This document shows, in pieces, positions 46,601 through 54,156 of a stretch of DNA of 64,000 nt (its first letter is position 1; each line of letters begins with the position of its first letter). The position numbers were made by a program, and so were the translations under genes. Under the pieces are notes generated by a model. The model saw only the letters and a list, made by a program, of their open reading frames with translations. It was not told the origin of the DNA and searched no databases. Source of the stretch: Paracoccus sp. SCSIO 75233 (GTDB lineage Bacteria > Pseudomonadota > Alphaproteobacteria > Rhodobacterales > Rhodobacteraceae); the NCBI RefSeq assembly GCF_027912675.1, contig NZ_CP115757.1, positions 1,240,001-1,304,000 on the forward strand, in the 5' to 3' direction.

Positions 46601-46780
46601 CAGCAAAGCCGCCCTGATCCGTTCGCGCAACTCGCCAGCGGCAGCCTCGGTAAATGTCACTGCCAGAATACGCTCGGGCCGCACAGTGCCACGACTGACC
46701 CAATCTGCCAACTGAGTCTTGATGCGGTGCGTCTTGCCCGCGCCGGCACCGGCTGGCACGATCACGAGTCCCTTATCCAT
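43613..46780 (-). CDS. UvrD-family helicase with C-terminal RecB-like nuclease (AddA-like)
   Basis: 1055 residues from the ATG at 46780, placed nine bases behind GAGGA; an ATG two codons earlier overlaps the upstream stop (ATGA) and is possible. SF1A motifs are present: PAGAGAGKTHR (motif I), LAVTFTEAAAGELRERI (Ia), IIDEFQDTNPVQF (II), VGDIKQSIMGFQGADP (III), NWRSTPAVMQ (IV), TWHASKGREWPITVV (V) and LLYVALTRARDRL (VI). The C-terminal nuclease has GSIDLF near 981, LLIDHKSS with D997 and K999, and QLSAYAGLA, the PD-(D/E)XK signature of AddA/RecB. It resembles AddA in layout but is strongly diverged and lies in an accessory island. Confidence 0.9.
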   Translation of the reverse strand: MDKGLVIVPAGAGAGKTHRIKTQLADWVSRGTVRPERILAVTFTEAAAGELRERIRAALLADDLVNEAMAVERAYVSTIHSLGLRLLTEHAFAAGSSPQPRHLGDAERDVLIRQALAHARALDPIKADPGRFGYNANVVTGETAEAALRTRVIGLIDLLRGLGDSGLDPGLIPPAEAQLDAVYGTVLKNAAAARRALVKAISKMLSEFPDGGMGTVTAKGPCEALEKDLALFRQIDMKPKLLDSDWAAWQALRRLFVSNLRTKTPAGYDDLAKRIMKAADVLPSHPGPLADAKLHLSCLIACAQEVMTAYEARKKALGLIDFADMITGAERLLREKAVVRSAVLDEIDCVIIDEFQDTNPVQFALLWQLASRAPRCLLVGDIKQSIMGFQGADPRLSQALAKANPAAVQPLDRNWRSTPAVMQFVNALGKGLFGKGYHALEPTRDDVVGAALEILYTTKSRGVRTASKPQEHVAERIARILIDEEVITDRYSGASRPARPSDIALLVCRHTTAARYAEELRWRNVPVRISDDGWLNSPAILTARAALAYAANPSDIHSALLLRTLGPDPLGLNEALAAQMEGSLAGDKVLVRLAALSDRLPGMPVSAALDLVLDAAGLRLWADRQPDTAQERADLLRLEAEAEDFENAHRDLKAASGFHGNTAKVFLGWLEARLVERDFDRHPDPSGNSAEAVEIVTWHASKGREWPITVVAEFDHGIEERPGTTSVRFDALDQGFDMEKALASAALIHTPEMVAPEAQARFIADRRSDFEANARNLLYVALTRARDRLILEWPAFLKQRTDERPEASKLFHVFEDTCQPNLADGLLQLSGVDCPAVIWAAPEWAEFSEYVAESNTAKPRFGHVDPMPAIALSPWRPRPSQAARATPVPMSRTVVIGTPWPTAQGGAARGTALHLALRCHLIRPDLAPALGNATGLDDATLERVAERAAALKSWLSVEGYNELYSEIQVLGRSAQGAEIAGSIDLFAIGPEGYLLIDHKSSGTGVGLGTHWPQLSAYAGLARELRPELPLMGLGLFWLDHGLLEIIDDLPKELVR

Positions 46781-46782
46781 GA

Positions 46783-49317
46783 TCATTCTTCCTCGTGCAT
46801 GAAGGCGCCGACGAGGGGCGACCCTGCTGTGAGTGCGTAGGGGGTGAACCCACATTCTTTTCTGAAAAACTCGGCATCTGCGGTGGTGTTCAGAACGACC
46901 AGCCTCTTTTTTAGTTCAGCCAATCTTTCCTTCAGCATCGCCATCGCGCCGTCATTGACCTCATCACCCATATCGCGCGCGGGCGATCCTTCCGGAAGTT
47001 CAAGCCCTGAAGTCAGAAGTCCACCGTCGTTCATCAGGTAATAGCCTATGGCGGTCTCGCGTCCGATCAGCGCGTCCATTCCATCACCCTCCCGCCTGAT
47101 CGGGCGAACGATCATGTCGCGATACAGCCCGGCTTGCAGATCCCAGCCAGCCGCCATCCGCCGCTGTCGCCCGCTCGTCCCGCTTTTCTTGTGATCAATT
47201 ACGATCAGCGCACCATCGGGCAGTTCCAGAATAGCATCGGCTTTGCCACGAATCTGGATGCCGAGAACCTTGCCGGCGAGCCATAGCTCATTACCAACGA
47301 TTGTAGCGCCGATTTCCAGCAGATGCTGGCGCCAGAGCAGCGCGGCGCCAAGAATTTCGCGTTCCAGCCCGTTTCGCTCCATCTCCCATGACGGGCTCCG
47401 TAAGAAGCCGGCGTGACGTGACAATGCTCTGTCGTAGGCTTCGGCGACTGCCGTTTTCAGCGTCTCTGCCTCGGGGATCTCCGCGCCTGCGGGGAAGCTT
47501 TGCTCGAATACATCATGGGCAATGCTGCCCTTGGCCATGATATCCAGATCCTCGGGCAGCCAGACCATATCCTCGGCCCCGATTTCACCCAGTAACCAGG
47601 CTAGAGGGCTGACCAGCAACACCTCCAGCCGAGAGGGCGATTGAGGTTTCGCCGTGCCGTCATCTTCGCGGCGTAGTGCGAGCAGGTCATGTTGGCCAAA
47701 GTTCAACACCTCGGGCCGCGTCAATTCAGGTGGCAGGGGCGGCGGATAGTGATATGGAACCGGCCAATCATCCGGCGCGGCTGCAGAAACATCCGTGACG
47801 AGGTCGACGGCATCATCAACGCCATCAATCGCGCGTGCGATCAACGACAATCCCACGGAAGGGGCCAGTCGCCCGCCAGTTAGATCGCGCGACGGAGTCA
47901 GGAACGTGACGCTGTCGGAAACGGCCTGAAGCTGCTCGTCAAACGAGGCTACGCTCTGTGCCAGAGCCTCGGTACGGCCGCGCAAATGAAGTCCGGTCGC
48001 CGCGCGGATCGCGGTTATCTCGCTGTCCAAGAACAAGGGGTTGGCGCGCGGTCGGGTAGGATAGAACCCGTCGGTGAAGTCCGCAACAATGAGGTGTCGG
48101 CAGGACCGCCATGGGCTTTCATACGCCGACCAGAAGCTGACGCCCTCAAGGTTACGCTGCGTTTCTGCCTCGCGATCCGGATCAATCCGGATGCCGCGTA
48201 GGATTGTCTCCCAATCCGGCGGGCCATCACCGGGCGGAATGAGCAGGCGCTTGCGCAGCAAATCACCCTGCGAGAGCTCGCTACAAATCCGATCGATAAG
48301 GAAACGCAGTTGCGCAAGACTGCCGGCCGGACGGCGGACATCGTCCCACAGCGCCTTATGTTCGGGTATCAGTATTTCCCCACGGAAATCGCCCGCCATC
48401 AGACTTTCCGCCAGGTCGCGCCCGGTCTGAGGCACCCATGGCATGAGCGGCGAGAGCGCGAGGCTGGCAAGTACCATCGTTGGTGTCGGTGCGTGTTTGG
48501 CCAGCACCAATTGAAATGCTGTCTCGCCAATCAGGTCTCGTTCGGCCGGAAGAGCCGGCAGCCCTGATAACGGCACACCCTGCTCGTCGAAGGCACGTGC
48601 GAGGTGGCGTGTATCCGCCGCGAGCACCGCGATATCACGCGCCTCGACCCCGGATTTGATAAGCGCGCGGGCGTGGGCCGCAGCGAACTCGGCACAGGCG
48701 GCCGCGTCGCGCAGACCATAAAACGCGAGGCTTGCGTCCGGCAAACCAGAAGCGACTTTTGCCGCTGTGACGCCGCCTTGTAGCGCATGAAGTCGCGTGT
48801 TCGGCGTCGCCAGGCTGTTTCGCGGCGTGGCCGCGACCGTCCCGAACTCAGCCTTCAGTCGCGCATATAGTGCCCCCATCGACGCTGGTGCCAGTGGGTC
48901 GAGCGAGCCTTCAACCACCGGCAGCGCCGAAAGAAGCCGTCCGTGAGGAAGGCTCAATACGTGGCGCACAGGTGCCAGTCCCTCGGGCAGGGCATCACCC
49001 AGTTCGCGCCACAAAGCGATCAGCGCCGCAAGATGCCGTACTGCCCGGCTGTCTGGCGAAACAGGCAGGTTTGGGGGGGTCAGGTCAGCTGTCGCCAGCA
49101 CAAGATCCTCCAGCGCAGCGGTCACCGCGGCAGTCGTCTCTATTGGCGCATTGACCAGGCTTTCGCCCCAGACTGCATGCTCAAGGTTGCTTGCGATCAC
49201 TCGTCCCGGCATCCACTCGACCGGCCGGGGCGCGAGCGACAATTCGGCCAGAACCGTATCTGACAGGCGATAGTTCAGCTTCGAGAGAGGGTCCGTAACG
49301 AGAAAGGGATAGAACAT
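46783..49317 (-). CDS. PD-(D/E)XK nuclease family protein (AddB-like), first gene of the defence-like operon
   Basis: 844 residues. The N-terminal three quarters looks like the degenerate helicase fold of AddB (for example LIVADFTDGFYPTRPRANPLFLD), with no P-loop that I can see. The nuclease part starts near residue 595 (SPSRLEVLLVSPLAWLL) and has GSIAHDVFEQSFP, GKAD with D694, IDHKKSG with D708 and K710, and LQAGLYRDM. These fit the RecB-like motif order. An AddB iron-sulfur cysteine set is not visible. It probably pairs with the adjacent UvrD-like protein to form a DNA end-processing machine. The WYL regulator lies 233 bases upstream on the same strand. Confidence 0.86.
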   Translation of the reverse strand: MFYPFLVTDPLSKLNYRLSDTVLAELSLAPRPVEWMPGRVIASNLEHAVWGESLVNAPIETTAAVTAALEDLVLATADLTPPNLPVSPDSRAVRHLAALIALWRELGDALPEGLAPVRHVLSLPHGRLLSALPVVEGSLDPLAPASMGALYARLKAEFGTVAATPRNSLATPNTRLHALQGGVTAAKVASGLPDASLAFYGLRDAAACAEFAAAHARALIKSGVEARDIAVLAADTRHLARAFDEQGVPLSGLPALPAERDLIGETAFQLVLAKHAPTPTMVLASLALSPLMPWVPQTGRDLAESLMAGDFRGEILIPEHKALWDDVRRPAGSLAQLRFLIDRICSELSQGDLLRKRLLIPPGDGPPDWETILRGIRIDPDREAETQRNLEGVSFWSAYESPWRSCRHLIVADFTDGFYPTRPRANPLFLDSEITAIRAATGLHLRGRTEALAQSVASFDEQLQAVSDSVTFLTPSRDLTGGRLAPSVGLSLIARAIDGVDDAVDLVTDVSAAAPDDWPVPYHYPPPLPPELTRPEVLNFGQHDLLALRREDDGTAKPQSPSRLEVLLVSPLAWLLGEIGAEDMVWLPEDLDIMAKGSIAHDVFEQSFPAGAEIPEAETLKTAVAEAYDRALSRHAGFLRSPSWEMERNGLEREILGAALLWRQHLLEIGATIVGNELWLAGKVLGIQIRGKADAILELPDGALIVIDHKKSGTSGRQRRMAAGWDLQAGLYRDMIVRPIRREGDGMDALIGRETAIGYYLMNDGGLLTSGLELPEGSPARDMGDEVNDGAMAMLKERLAELKKRLVVLNTTADAEFFRKECGFTPYALTAGSPLVGAFMHEEE

Positions 49318-49550
49318 GAGAGACCTGACAGAAAACGGGATAGCTCGGATTTATCGGATGCACTGCTGGAGCATCACCTACCCTGATGGGAGCGACCAAC
49401 GATCCCGTCCGAGCTTGATCAAACTCGATCAACAAGCTGCAGTATGGCGCGCTACTGCTGACTATGGCTGGTTCGAGCAACGATGACCCTTCTTTTACTT
49501 CACTGGTGATACTATCGGTGCGATGCGTCAATTTCGGACGCATCATCTGG
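49318..49550 (-). promoter_or_regulatory. Leader of the defence-like operon with two inverted repeats
   Basis: The 233 bases between the WYL gene and the AddB-like gene hold a perfect 8-bp inverted repeat, GATGCGTC / GACGCATC, around AATTTCG at 49522-49544, and a 6-bp one, TTGATC / GATCAA, around AAACTC at 49415-49432. Neither is followed by a T-tract on the minus strand, so operator or mRNA-structure roles are more likely than simple termination. No ORF is supported. Confidence 0.5.
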
Positions 49551-50495
49551 TCAATTGGTGACCGGGTGATAGCACGCCTCGACCTTGTCGCCCCATCGGG
49601 CCAGATACCATTCCATCTCCTGCCGACCACAGGCGCGGAAGCGCACCAACAATGCCCCATCGGCGAGCAGCTCTGCATGTTGTCGAGGATGAAAGACGAA
49701 GCCCGCAGCCTCTTCCGCCACCTCGGGGGCAAAGTGCCATTCAACATCGACCGGATCATCCCTCCACATGCCGAAGCCCTCCGCCAGCCATTCCTGAACA
49801 TCAAATTCTTCAGGTCGGACAAACACCTCATTGAGCGCCGACACCCTCTCGAAACCCGTCAGCGCAAACAATCGTAGGTCATCCTGATACTCGCTATGGG
49901 CAAGCAGATATTGCCTACCCTGACCGAACAGCACGGCGATCGGACCCAACCTTGTGTTGCGTGACAACTTGCCGGTGCCGCGCGCGCGATGATCCGCGGA
50001 AATCATCACCCCTGCCAAAATTGCTTCGCGCAACGCTTTCAGGATTTCGGGCGCGATTTTTTCGCGTGGGCCGGGGCGGAATGCGACGCCATCCGCCAAA
50101 AGCTGGGCCTCAAGATCAGCGGCGATGCGACGACGACGGTCATGACTGAACATTGCCTGAACCTTGGCAAGAAGGCTCTCCAGGGCTTCCGCACTCGCCT
50201 CGTCGCCTTCCCGCCGGGTGATGGCGGCAGCACGCTGAGCCGCGCTTAATTCGTCCAGAGTTGGTTCGGACATCTTGCCCAACGTACCAGGTGGGAAACG
50301 CCAGGATTTGCGCCCGCCTTCGGCTGTAAGTTCTTCGATCGCGGGAAAGGCGCGCAACAACGCATCCCGCATCCTTTCGGCCGTGCGGCGCGACACACCA
50401 TATTCACGTTCGATATCTGTGAGCGATATTCCTTCGGCTGAACCCTGCATCCTGACGGCGAGCCGCAGAAGATCTTCCTGACGAGAATAACGCAT
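49551..50495 (-). CDS. WYL-domain transcriptional regulator (YafY-like)
   Basis: 314 residues from the ATG at 50495 with a GGAGG ribosome binding site. The N-terminal winged helix (ISLTDIEREYGVSRRTAERMRDALLRAFP) is followed by a WYL-type domain (RLGPIAVLFGQGRQYLLAHSEYQDDLRLFALTGFERV). A C-terminal WCX-like region follows, with HFAPEVAEEA near 245. WYL proteins often control defence genes and can bind single-stranded DNA or nucleotides. Its position upstream and in line with the five-gene operon makes it the probable regulator, possibly through the palindromes in 49318-49550. Confidence 0.9.
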   Translation of the reverse strand: MRYSRQEDLLRLAVRMQGSAEGISLTDIEREYGVSRRTAERMRDALLRAFPAIEELTAEGGRKSWRFPPGTLGKMSEPTLDELSAAQRAAAITRREGDEASAEALESLLAKVQAMFSHDRRRRIAADLEAQLLADGVAFRPGPREKIAPEILKALREAILAGVMISADHRARGTGKLSRNTRLGPIAVLFGQGRQYLLAHSEYQDDLRLFALTGFERVSALNEVFVRPEEFDVQEWLAEGFGMWRDDPVDVEWHFAPEVAEEAAGFVFHPRQHAELLADGALLVRFRACGRQEMEWYLARWGDKVEACYHPVTN

Positions 50496-50734
50496 TATGC
50501 CTCCGGCCCGTTTTTGCAAGTTTGCTATTGACGAAAGCAACGTCAACGGCAAAACCGCCATCTGACTGCGTCGACGCAGGGTTATGCCTCCTAACTCAAC
50601 CCAATAATGATACCGGCGCTCACAACTTCGTCCGGAGCGTGCAACCGAAAAAAGCGATTACATCTTGGCAGGAGCACGCGTCACGTGCAGGCTGGGGCGG
50701 CTTCACGCCCCCTTTCCACTTCGAAGGATTACGC

Positions 50735-51295
50735 TTGGCACATTTTTTCACCGCCGACACTCATTTCGCAGATGATCCGGTGCGCCGCTTCTTTGACCGG
50801 CCCTTCACCTCGATTGAGGCGATGGATGCCGCGATTGTTGATCGGGCACGCATGGTCAGAGCCGATGACGATCTGTGGATTCTCGGAGATTTTGCCGCAT
50901 GCGAGACTGATGCTGGGCGTTTGGCCGCGCAGGCCGCCTTTGACGCGCTGCCGGGGCGCAAACACCTGGTGCGCGGGAACCACGACCCCGAGTGGCTGGT
51001 TCAAGCATTGCCGTGGACTTCAATTCACGATCTGGTTGAGATAAGTATCGGAGAACTGCGCTTCGTTCTCTGCCATTATCCGCTGGTTACATGGAATAAT
51101 GCCCGATCAGGGACGATCCAGCTTTTTGGCCATGTGCATAATCGCTGGCGCGGGGGAGAGGGTCAGTTGAATGTTGGTGTCGACCAATGGGATTTCACCC
51201 CCATAACCCCGGATCAAGCCGAGCTTGAAGCTCTGATACTACCGCAGTCCCGCTTGCATCAGATTGCGGAGGGCATTGAAACCACTGTTGAATGA
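50735..51295 (+). CDS. Calcineurin-like metallophosphoesterase, TTG start
   Basis: 186 residues from a TTG at 50735, chosen because GAAGGA sits six bases upstream and the family N-terminus (AHFFTADTHFAD) begins there; the frame is open to 50522 but no ATG or GTG with a binding site fits. Metal-ligand motifs are DTHFAD, GDFAA, GNHDPEW, CHYPLV and FGHVHNR. This small single-domain type is common in phages and accessory regions. Substrates can be cyclic nucleotides, nucleotides, DNA or phosphoproteins. It is divergent from the WYL gene (239 bases between) and could share its promoter region. Confidence 0.85.
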   Translation: MAHFFTADTHFADDPVRRFFDRPFTSIEAMDAAIVDRARMVRADDDLWILGDFAACETDAGRLAAQAAFDALPGRKHLVRGNHDPEWLVQALPWTSIHDLVEISIGELRFVLCHYPLVTWNNARSGTIQLFGHVHNRWRGGEGQLNVGVDQWDFTPITPDQAELEALILPQSRLHQIAEGIETTVE

Positions 51296-51439
51296 CTTAT
51301 CTAGGCTGGCAAATGCTATGGGGTGTCGGCGACCGCAAAATCGCCCTCACGCGGATAAATCGCTGCGGTGGAGAAATCCTTCCTCGGTGCTGTTTACCTA
51401 CTAACCTCACTTCACCTCACACTCGCTTCCTATCGAGCG

Positions 51440-52801
51440 TTAACGACCGAAGCCGATGGGCCTTGGTCGACCCTCCTTCGCCTCAACTTCACGGCGCAAC
51501 TCCGCAAAGATCGTGGCAGCATCGCTTTGACCGAGCGCACGCATCCTACGGGCGACATTGGCAAAATCGCCTACAGATAGCCTGTCGAGCAACTGGATAT
51601 CGGGATGCACCGGTGCGTCGAAATGGGTGCCCCATGCCAACGGCAACTGATCACCGAGCAAACAATCAAAGTGGATGCGGAACGTGAAGCGGCGCTGGGT
51701 CGCAGGATCGAGGTTGTCGGCCAGGTTGGTTGTGCAGACAAATGGCAGAGGATGGCTTTCCATCCAAGTCAGCATCTCGTTAACCAGACTGACCTCCCAT
51801 TGCCGCGAGGCATTGCGCCGGTCAGCCAGCAAGCTGTCGGCCTCGTCGAAGATCAGCAGCGCCCTTTCCGCCCGCGCGTCGGCAAAGGCGCGCGCAATGG
51901 CCTTCTCGTTTTCGCCAACCCACATGGACAGAAGATCAGACGCACGCTTCTCGATCACCGGCCACCCCTTCCGTCTGGCCAGATGGCGGGCCCAGGCGCT
52001 CTTGCCGGTCCCGGCCGGGCCATAGAGGCAGAAGGAAACCCGTGCTGCTGAATCGGCGTCCCCAAGCTTAGCCTCCAGCAAGGAAAGGTCAGTGTCTGTA
52101 GTGGCCAAAGCGGCATCCCACCCAGCCTCATCACAATGTTGCGGTATCGGTTCGACGCCACCGTTGGTCAGCTTGACAGAAGCCCCTAGCACTTGGGCAA
52201 ACGTCCTAGCCCCACCGCCACAGTAGCGGGCCACGCGCATTGCGTCAGACACCATCGCCGGGGGCTGGTCATGGATCTCGGCCAGGGCCATCAAAGTGTC
52301 CGCTTGATCCGACAACTGATGGCGATCCGCGAGCTTTCGCCAAATGCGTTTACGCATTCGGTCGGACGGCGAACGCATCTCGACCGAAAAAGTCATCCGG
52401 CGGAGCAATGCAGGATCGCAGGCATAAATGGAATTCGTCGTCCAAAGGGTCGGCACGGGATTGGTTTCGAGCAGCCGGTTCGCAAAAACCTTGGACATCC
52501 GTTCCCGTCGGAACAACCGCGACATAGTGCCACCGAACAGATCCTCCATTTCATCAAGCAGCAGCACGGTATCGCGTCGCGACGATAGCATCCGTCCGGC
52601 AATGCCGAGCTCAGCCAGCCGCTCGCCTCGCGATGGCTCTTCGCCACTACAGTCAGACTCACCAATGGCGTGCAGCTTAGCCCCCAATTCGCCGGCAAGC
52701 ACCTTGCAGAATTCGGTTTTCCCAGTACCAGGCGCACCGTACAGCAGGATGTTGACGCCCGCCGTGCCATTTCTAAGCGCAGTGGCCAGCAGATCGCGCA
52801 T
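51440..52801 (-). CDS. Tandem AAA+ ATPase, C-terminal part of a TGA-split gene
   Basis: 453 residues carrying two AAA+ modules. The first has GAPGTGKT at 22-29 and LLLDEMEDLF (D83, E84); the second has GPAGTGKS at 261-268 and LIFDEADSLL (D319, E320), with sensor-type TTN motifs (WTTNS, CTTNL) and the RRFTFRIHF region. The upstream codons are in frame with the gene 52868-53449, separated by a single TGA plus 22 codons. Relatives are, to my reading, single proteins of about 670 residues. The in-frame ATG at 52801 could start this half by itself; its ribosome binding site is poor. Confidence 0.8.
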   Translation of the reverse strand: MRDLLATALRNGTAGVNILLYGAPGTGKTEFCKVLAGELGAKLHAIGESDCSGEEPSRGERLAELGIAGRMLSSRRDTVLLLDEMEDLFGGTMSRLFRRERMSKVFANRLLETNPVPTLWTTNSIYACDPALLRRMTFSVEMRSPSDRMRKRIWRKLADRHQLSDQADTLMALAEIHDQPPAMVSDAMRVARYCGGGARTFAQVLGASVKLTNGGVEPIPQHCDEAGWDAALATTDTDLSLLEAKLGDADSAARVSFCLYGPAGTGKSAWARHLARRKGWPVIEKRASDLLSMWVGENEKAIARAFADARAERALLIFDEADSLLADRRNASRQWEVSLVNEMLTWMESHPLPFVCTTNLADNLDPATQRRFTFRIHFDCLLGDQLPLAWGTHFDAPVHPDIQLLDRLSVGDFANVARRMRALGQSDAATIFAELRREVEAKEGRPRPIGFGR

Positions 52802-52867
52802 AAGATCCGCAGTTTCACCCAGCCCATCGAAATCACTCCATTCGGCGTCTGGTGGTGTGGCGACTGG

Positions 52868-53449
52868 TCACATTAGAGCAACCAGCTCTTCAACATCATC
52901 GACCTCCGCCAGCATTGCATTCGCCAGTCTCGGCGGAACAAGATAGGAAATGCTCTGGTCAACCCAGTGGCGATCTTCGCACTGCAACAGGCCGAAAGCT
53001 CGTAATCGTGCTTGCGGCCGCAGCGCTGCCCGGGCTTCTCCTTGCTCGGCACCGGCGAACTGCCCGAGGAGGAATGACGTTGTCACTTCATTTGTCCGCA
53101 TTGCCTGATCGACCACATGCTCGAACATCTCGAAAATTCGGTAGTTAGCAAAGAATTCAAGGATCCGCGCCTCGAGTTCCGTCAGGCCAAAATGACGTCC
53201 GATCCGCATTGCGTTTACGCGTACCATGCTCCCGTCGCCATAGCTGGCGTCTTTGCAGAGATCGTCCAGCAGACTTCGTATCTGCACCCACCAATCCAAC
53301 TCGGGCCGCGCCTGCGGCCGCTCGGGACATTCCACATCGGTCAGATATTCAATCCAGCCGGGCAATTCCTTGGCGATTTTGCTGCTGGGACCGAAGCGTT
53401 CTGCCAAAGAGGAGACGAGGCCAAGCGCAAGGTGTTTTTCATAGGTCAT
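52868..53449 (-). CDS. N-terminal part of the same AAA+ protein, ends at an in-frame TGA
   Basis: 193 residues from an ATG at 53449 with GGAGAG upstream. It is helical and looks like the winged-helix-containing N-terminal domain that precedes tandem AAA+ modules in this alphaproteobacterial family (GRHFGLTELEARILEFFANYRIF, YLVPPRLANAML). The stop TGA (52868-52870) is followed by C, and 22 open codons lead in the same frame to the ATPase part. It is therefore either a nonsense mutation, a true two-protein arrangement or a read-through site. Confidence 0.75.
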   Translation of the reverse strand: MTYEKHLALGLVSSLAERFGPSSKIAKELPGWIEYLTDVECPERPQARPELDWWVQIRSLLDDLCKDASYGDGSMVRVNAMRIGRHFGLTELEARILEFFANYRIFEMFEHVVDQAMRTNEVTTSFLLGQFAGAEQGEARAALRPQARLRAFGLLQCEDRHWVDQSISYLVPPRLANAMLAEVDDVEELVALM

Positions 53450-53612
53450 CTTTTCTCTCCACTAACAAAGAGAGAACGTAGTCAGCGCTTGCGTCAGATT
53501 CGGCCGCATTCAGCCGCCTGTCGTCGAGAACTATCGGCTATGTTTTACCCGGCTGCAGTTTCTTATAATCAGAGGATCAACCGACTAGAACCGGCGACGT
53601 TTTTTCAACGGA

Positions 53613-53645
53613 GAGGGTTTGAGGTCAGGCCCACTTCCTCCGCCA
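53613..53645 (+). other. Candidate degenerate attachment-site-like segment
   Basis: The segment starts GAGGGTTTGAGG and ends CTCCGCCA, whereas the tRNA-Ser gene ends GAGGGTTCGA ... CTCCGCCA. The match is limited to those two blocks with a five-base length difference. It would put the right end of an 18.9-kb tRNA-Ser element here. Weak evidence; chance similarity is possible. Confidence 0.25.
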
Positions 53646-53919
53646 GCCGCCCTTGCGGAAGCGTTCTCTTGGTCCGGCTACGCGCTGATTTTTCCGTTAT
53701 TTTAGAGTGTTGTGCGGGAAGGACTGAAAACCGCGACCCGGGGACTAAGCAGCCGCAAAACTTTCTCTCAAGGCTGATATTCTCTGAACCTGTTGACTAC
53801 GTCGATTTGGTAAAATTTCCGTAAGAAATCGTAATTGCGATATTTTGTTCAGCGTGTAACTGAAGGATTCGACGCCAGTGGCTTTTGCTGCACGGAACGT
53901 AAATCGAACCTTCGCAACC

Positions 53920-54100
53920 GCTCGCACTCCAGCCTGAACCGAAAAGTTGATCTTCCAAGTGTCCCTTCCGCAATATTGCCGTTCGTGATGGGGTGACTGA
54001 GCCAGCGGGCGAGAAGTCCTCCCGAACCCCGAAAGTGGGCTCAAACAAGCATGATCGACACATTTCGGTCGTCTGTCGGAAACTTGAATGCTGCGGTGCA
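53920..54100 (+). repeat. Diverged direct repeat, right copy
   Basis: Partner of 37682-37870 in the same orientation. Shared blocks in order: GCTCGCAC, AAGTTGATCTT, ATATTGCCGTTCG and AACAAGCATGA. The two copies flank the defence genes and the AAA+ gene. On the minus strand this copy stays open but no family is recognised. Confidence 0.65.
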
Positions 54101-54156
54101 GTCCGCTAACGCGGTCGTGCACAACATGGCATCAGGGTAGAACGGCTTGTCTTGTG

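Larger units (their letters stand above)
53450..54156. other. Gene-free right flank of the island
   Basis: 707 bases, A/T-rich for this genome. Short frames on both strands have no ribosome binding sites or family features. It contains the right copy of the diverged direct repeat (53920-54100) and a candidate remnant of a tRNA-Ser 3' end (53613-53645). I see no promoter that can be assigned with confidence. Confidence 0.55.

Noticed and set aside
38072..50495. Calling the operon DISARM or BREX
   Set aside because: No methyltransferase, DUF1998 helicase (DrmA), DrmB, PglZ or Lon-like gene is present. Sharing a PLD-fold protein and an SF2 helicase is not enough.
52868..52870. Selenocysteine at the in-frame TGA
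   Set aside because: No SECIS-like hairpin follows the codon, and the site (after VALM, before PVATPP) is not a catalytic redox position. SelO in the window does not imply a selenocysteine system.
53117..53824. 235-codon plus-strand frame over the AAA+ N-terminal gene
   Set aside because: More than half is antisense to the real gene and the remainder crosses the gene-free flank; no domain seen.
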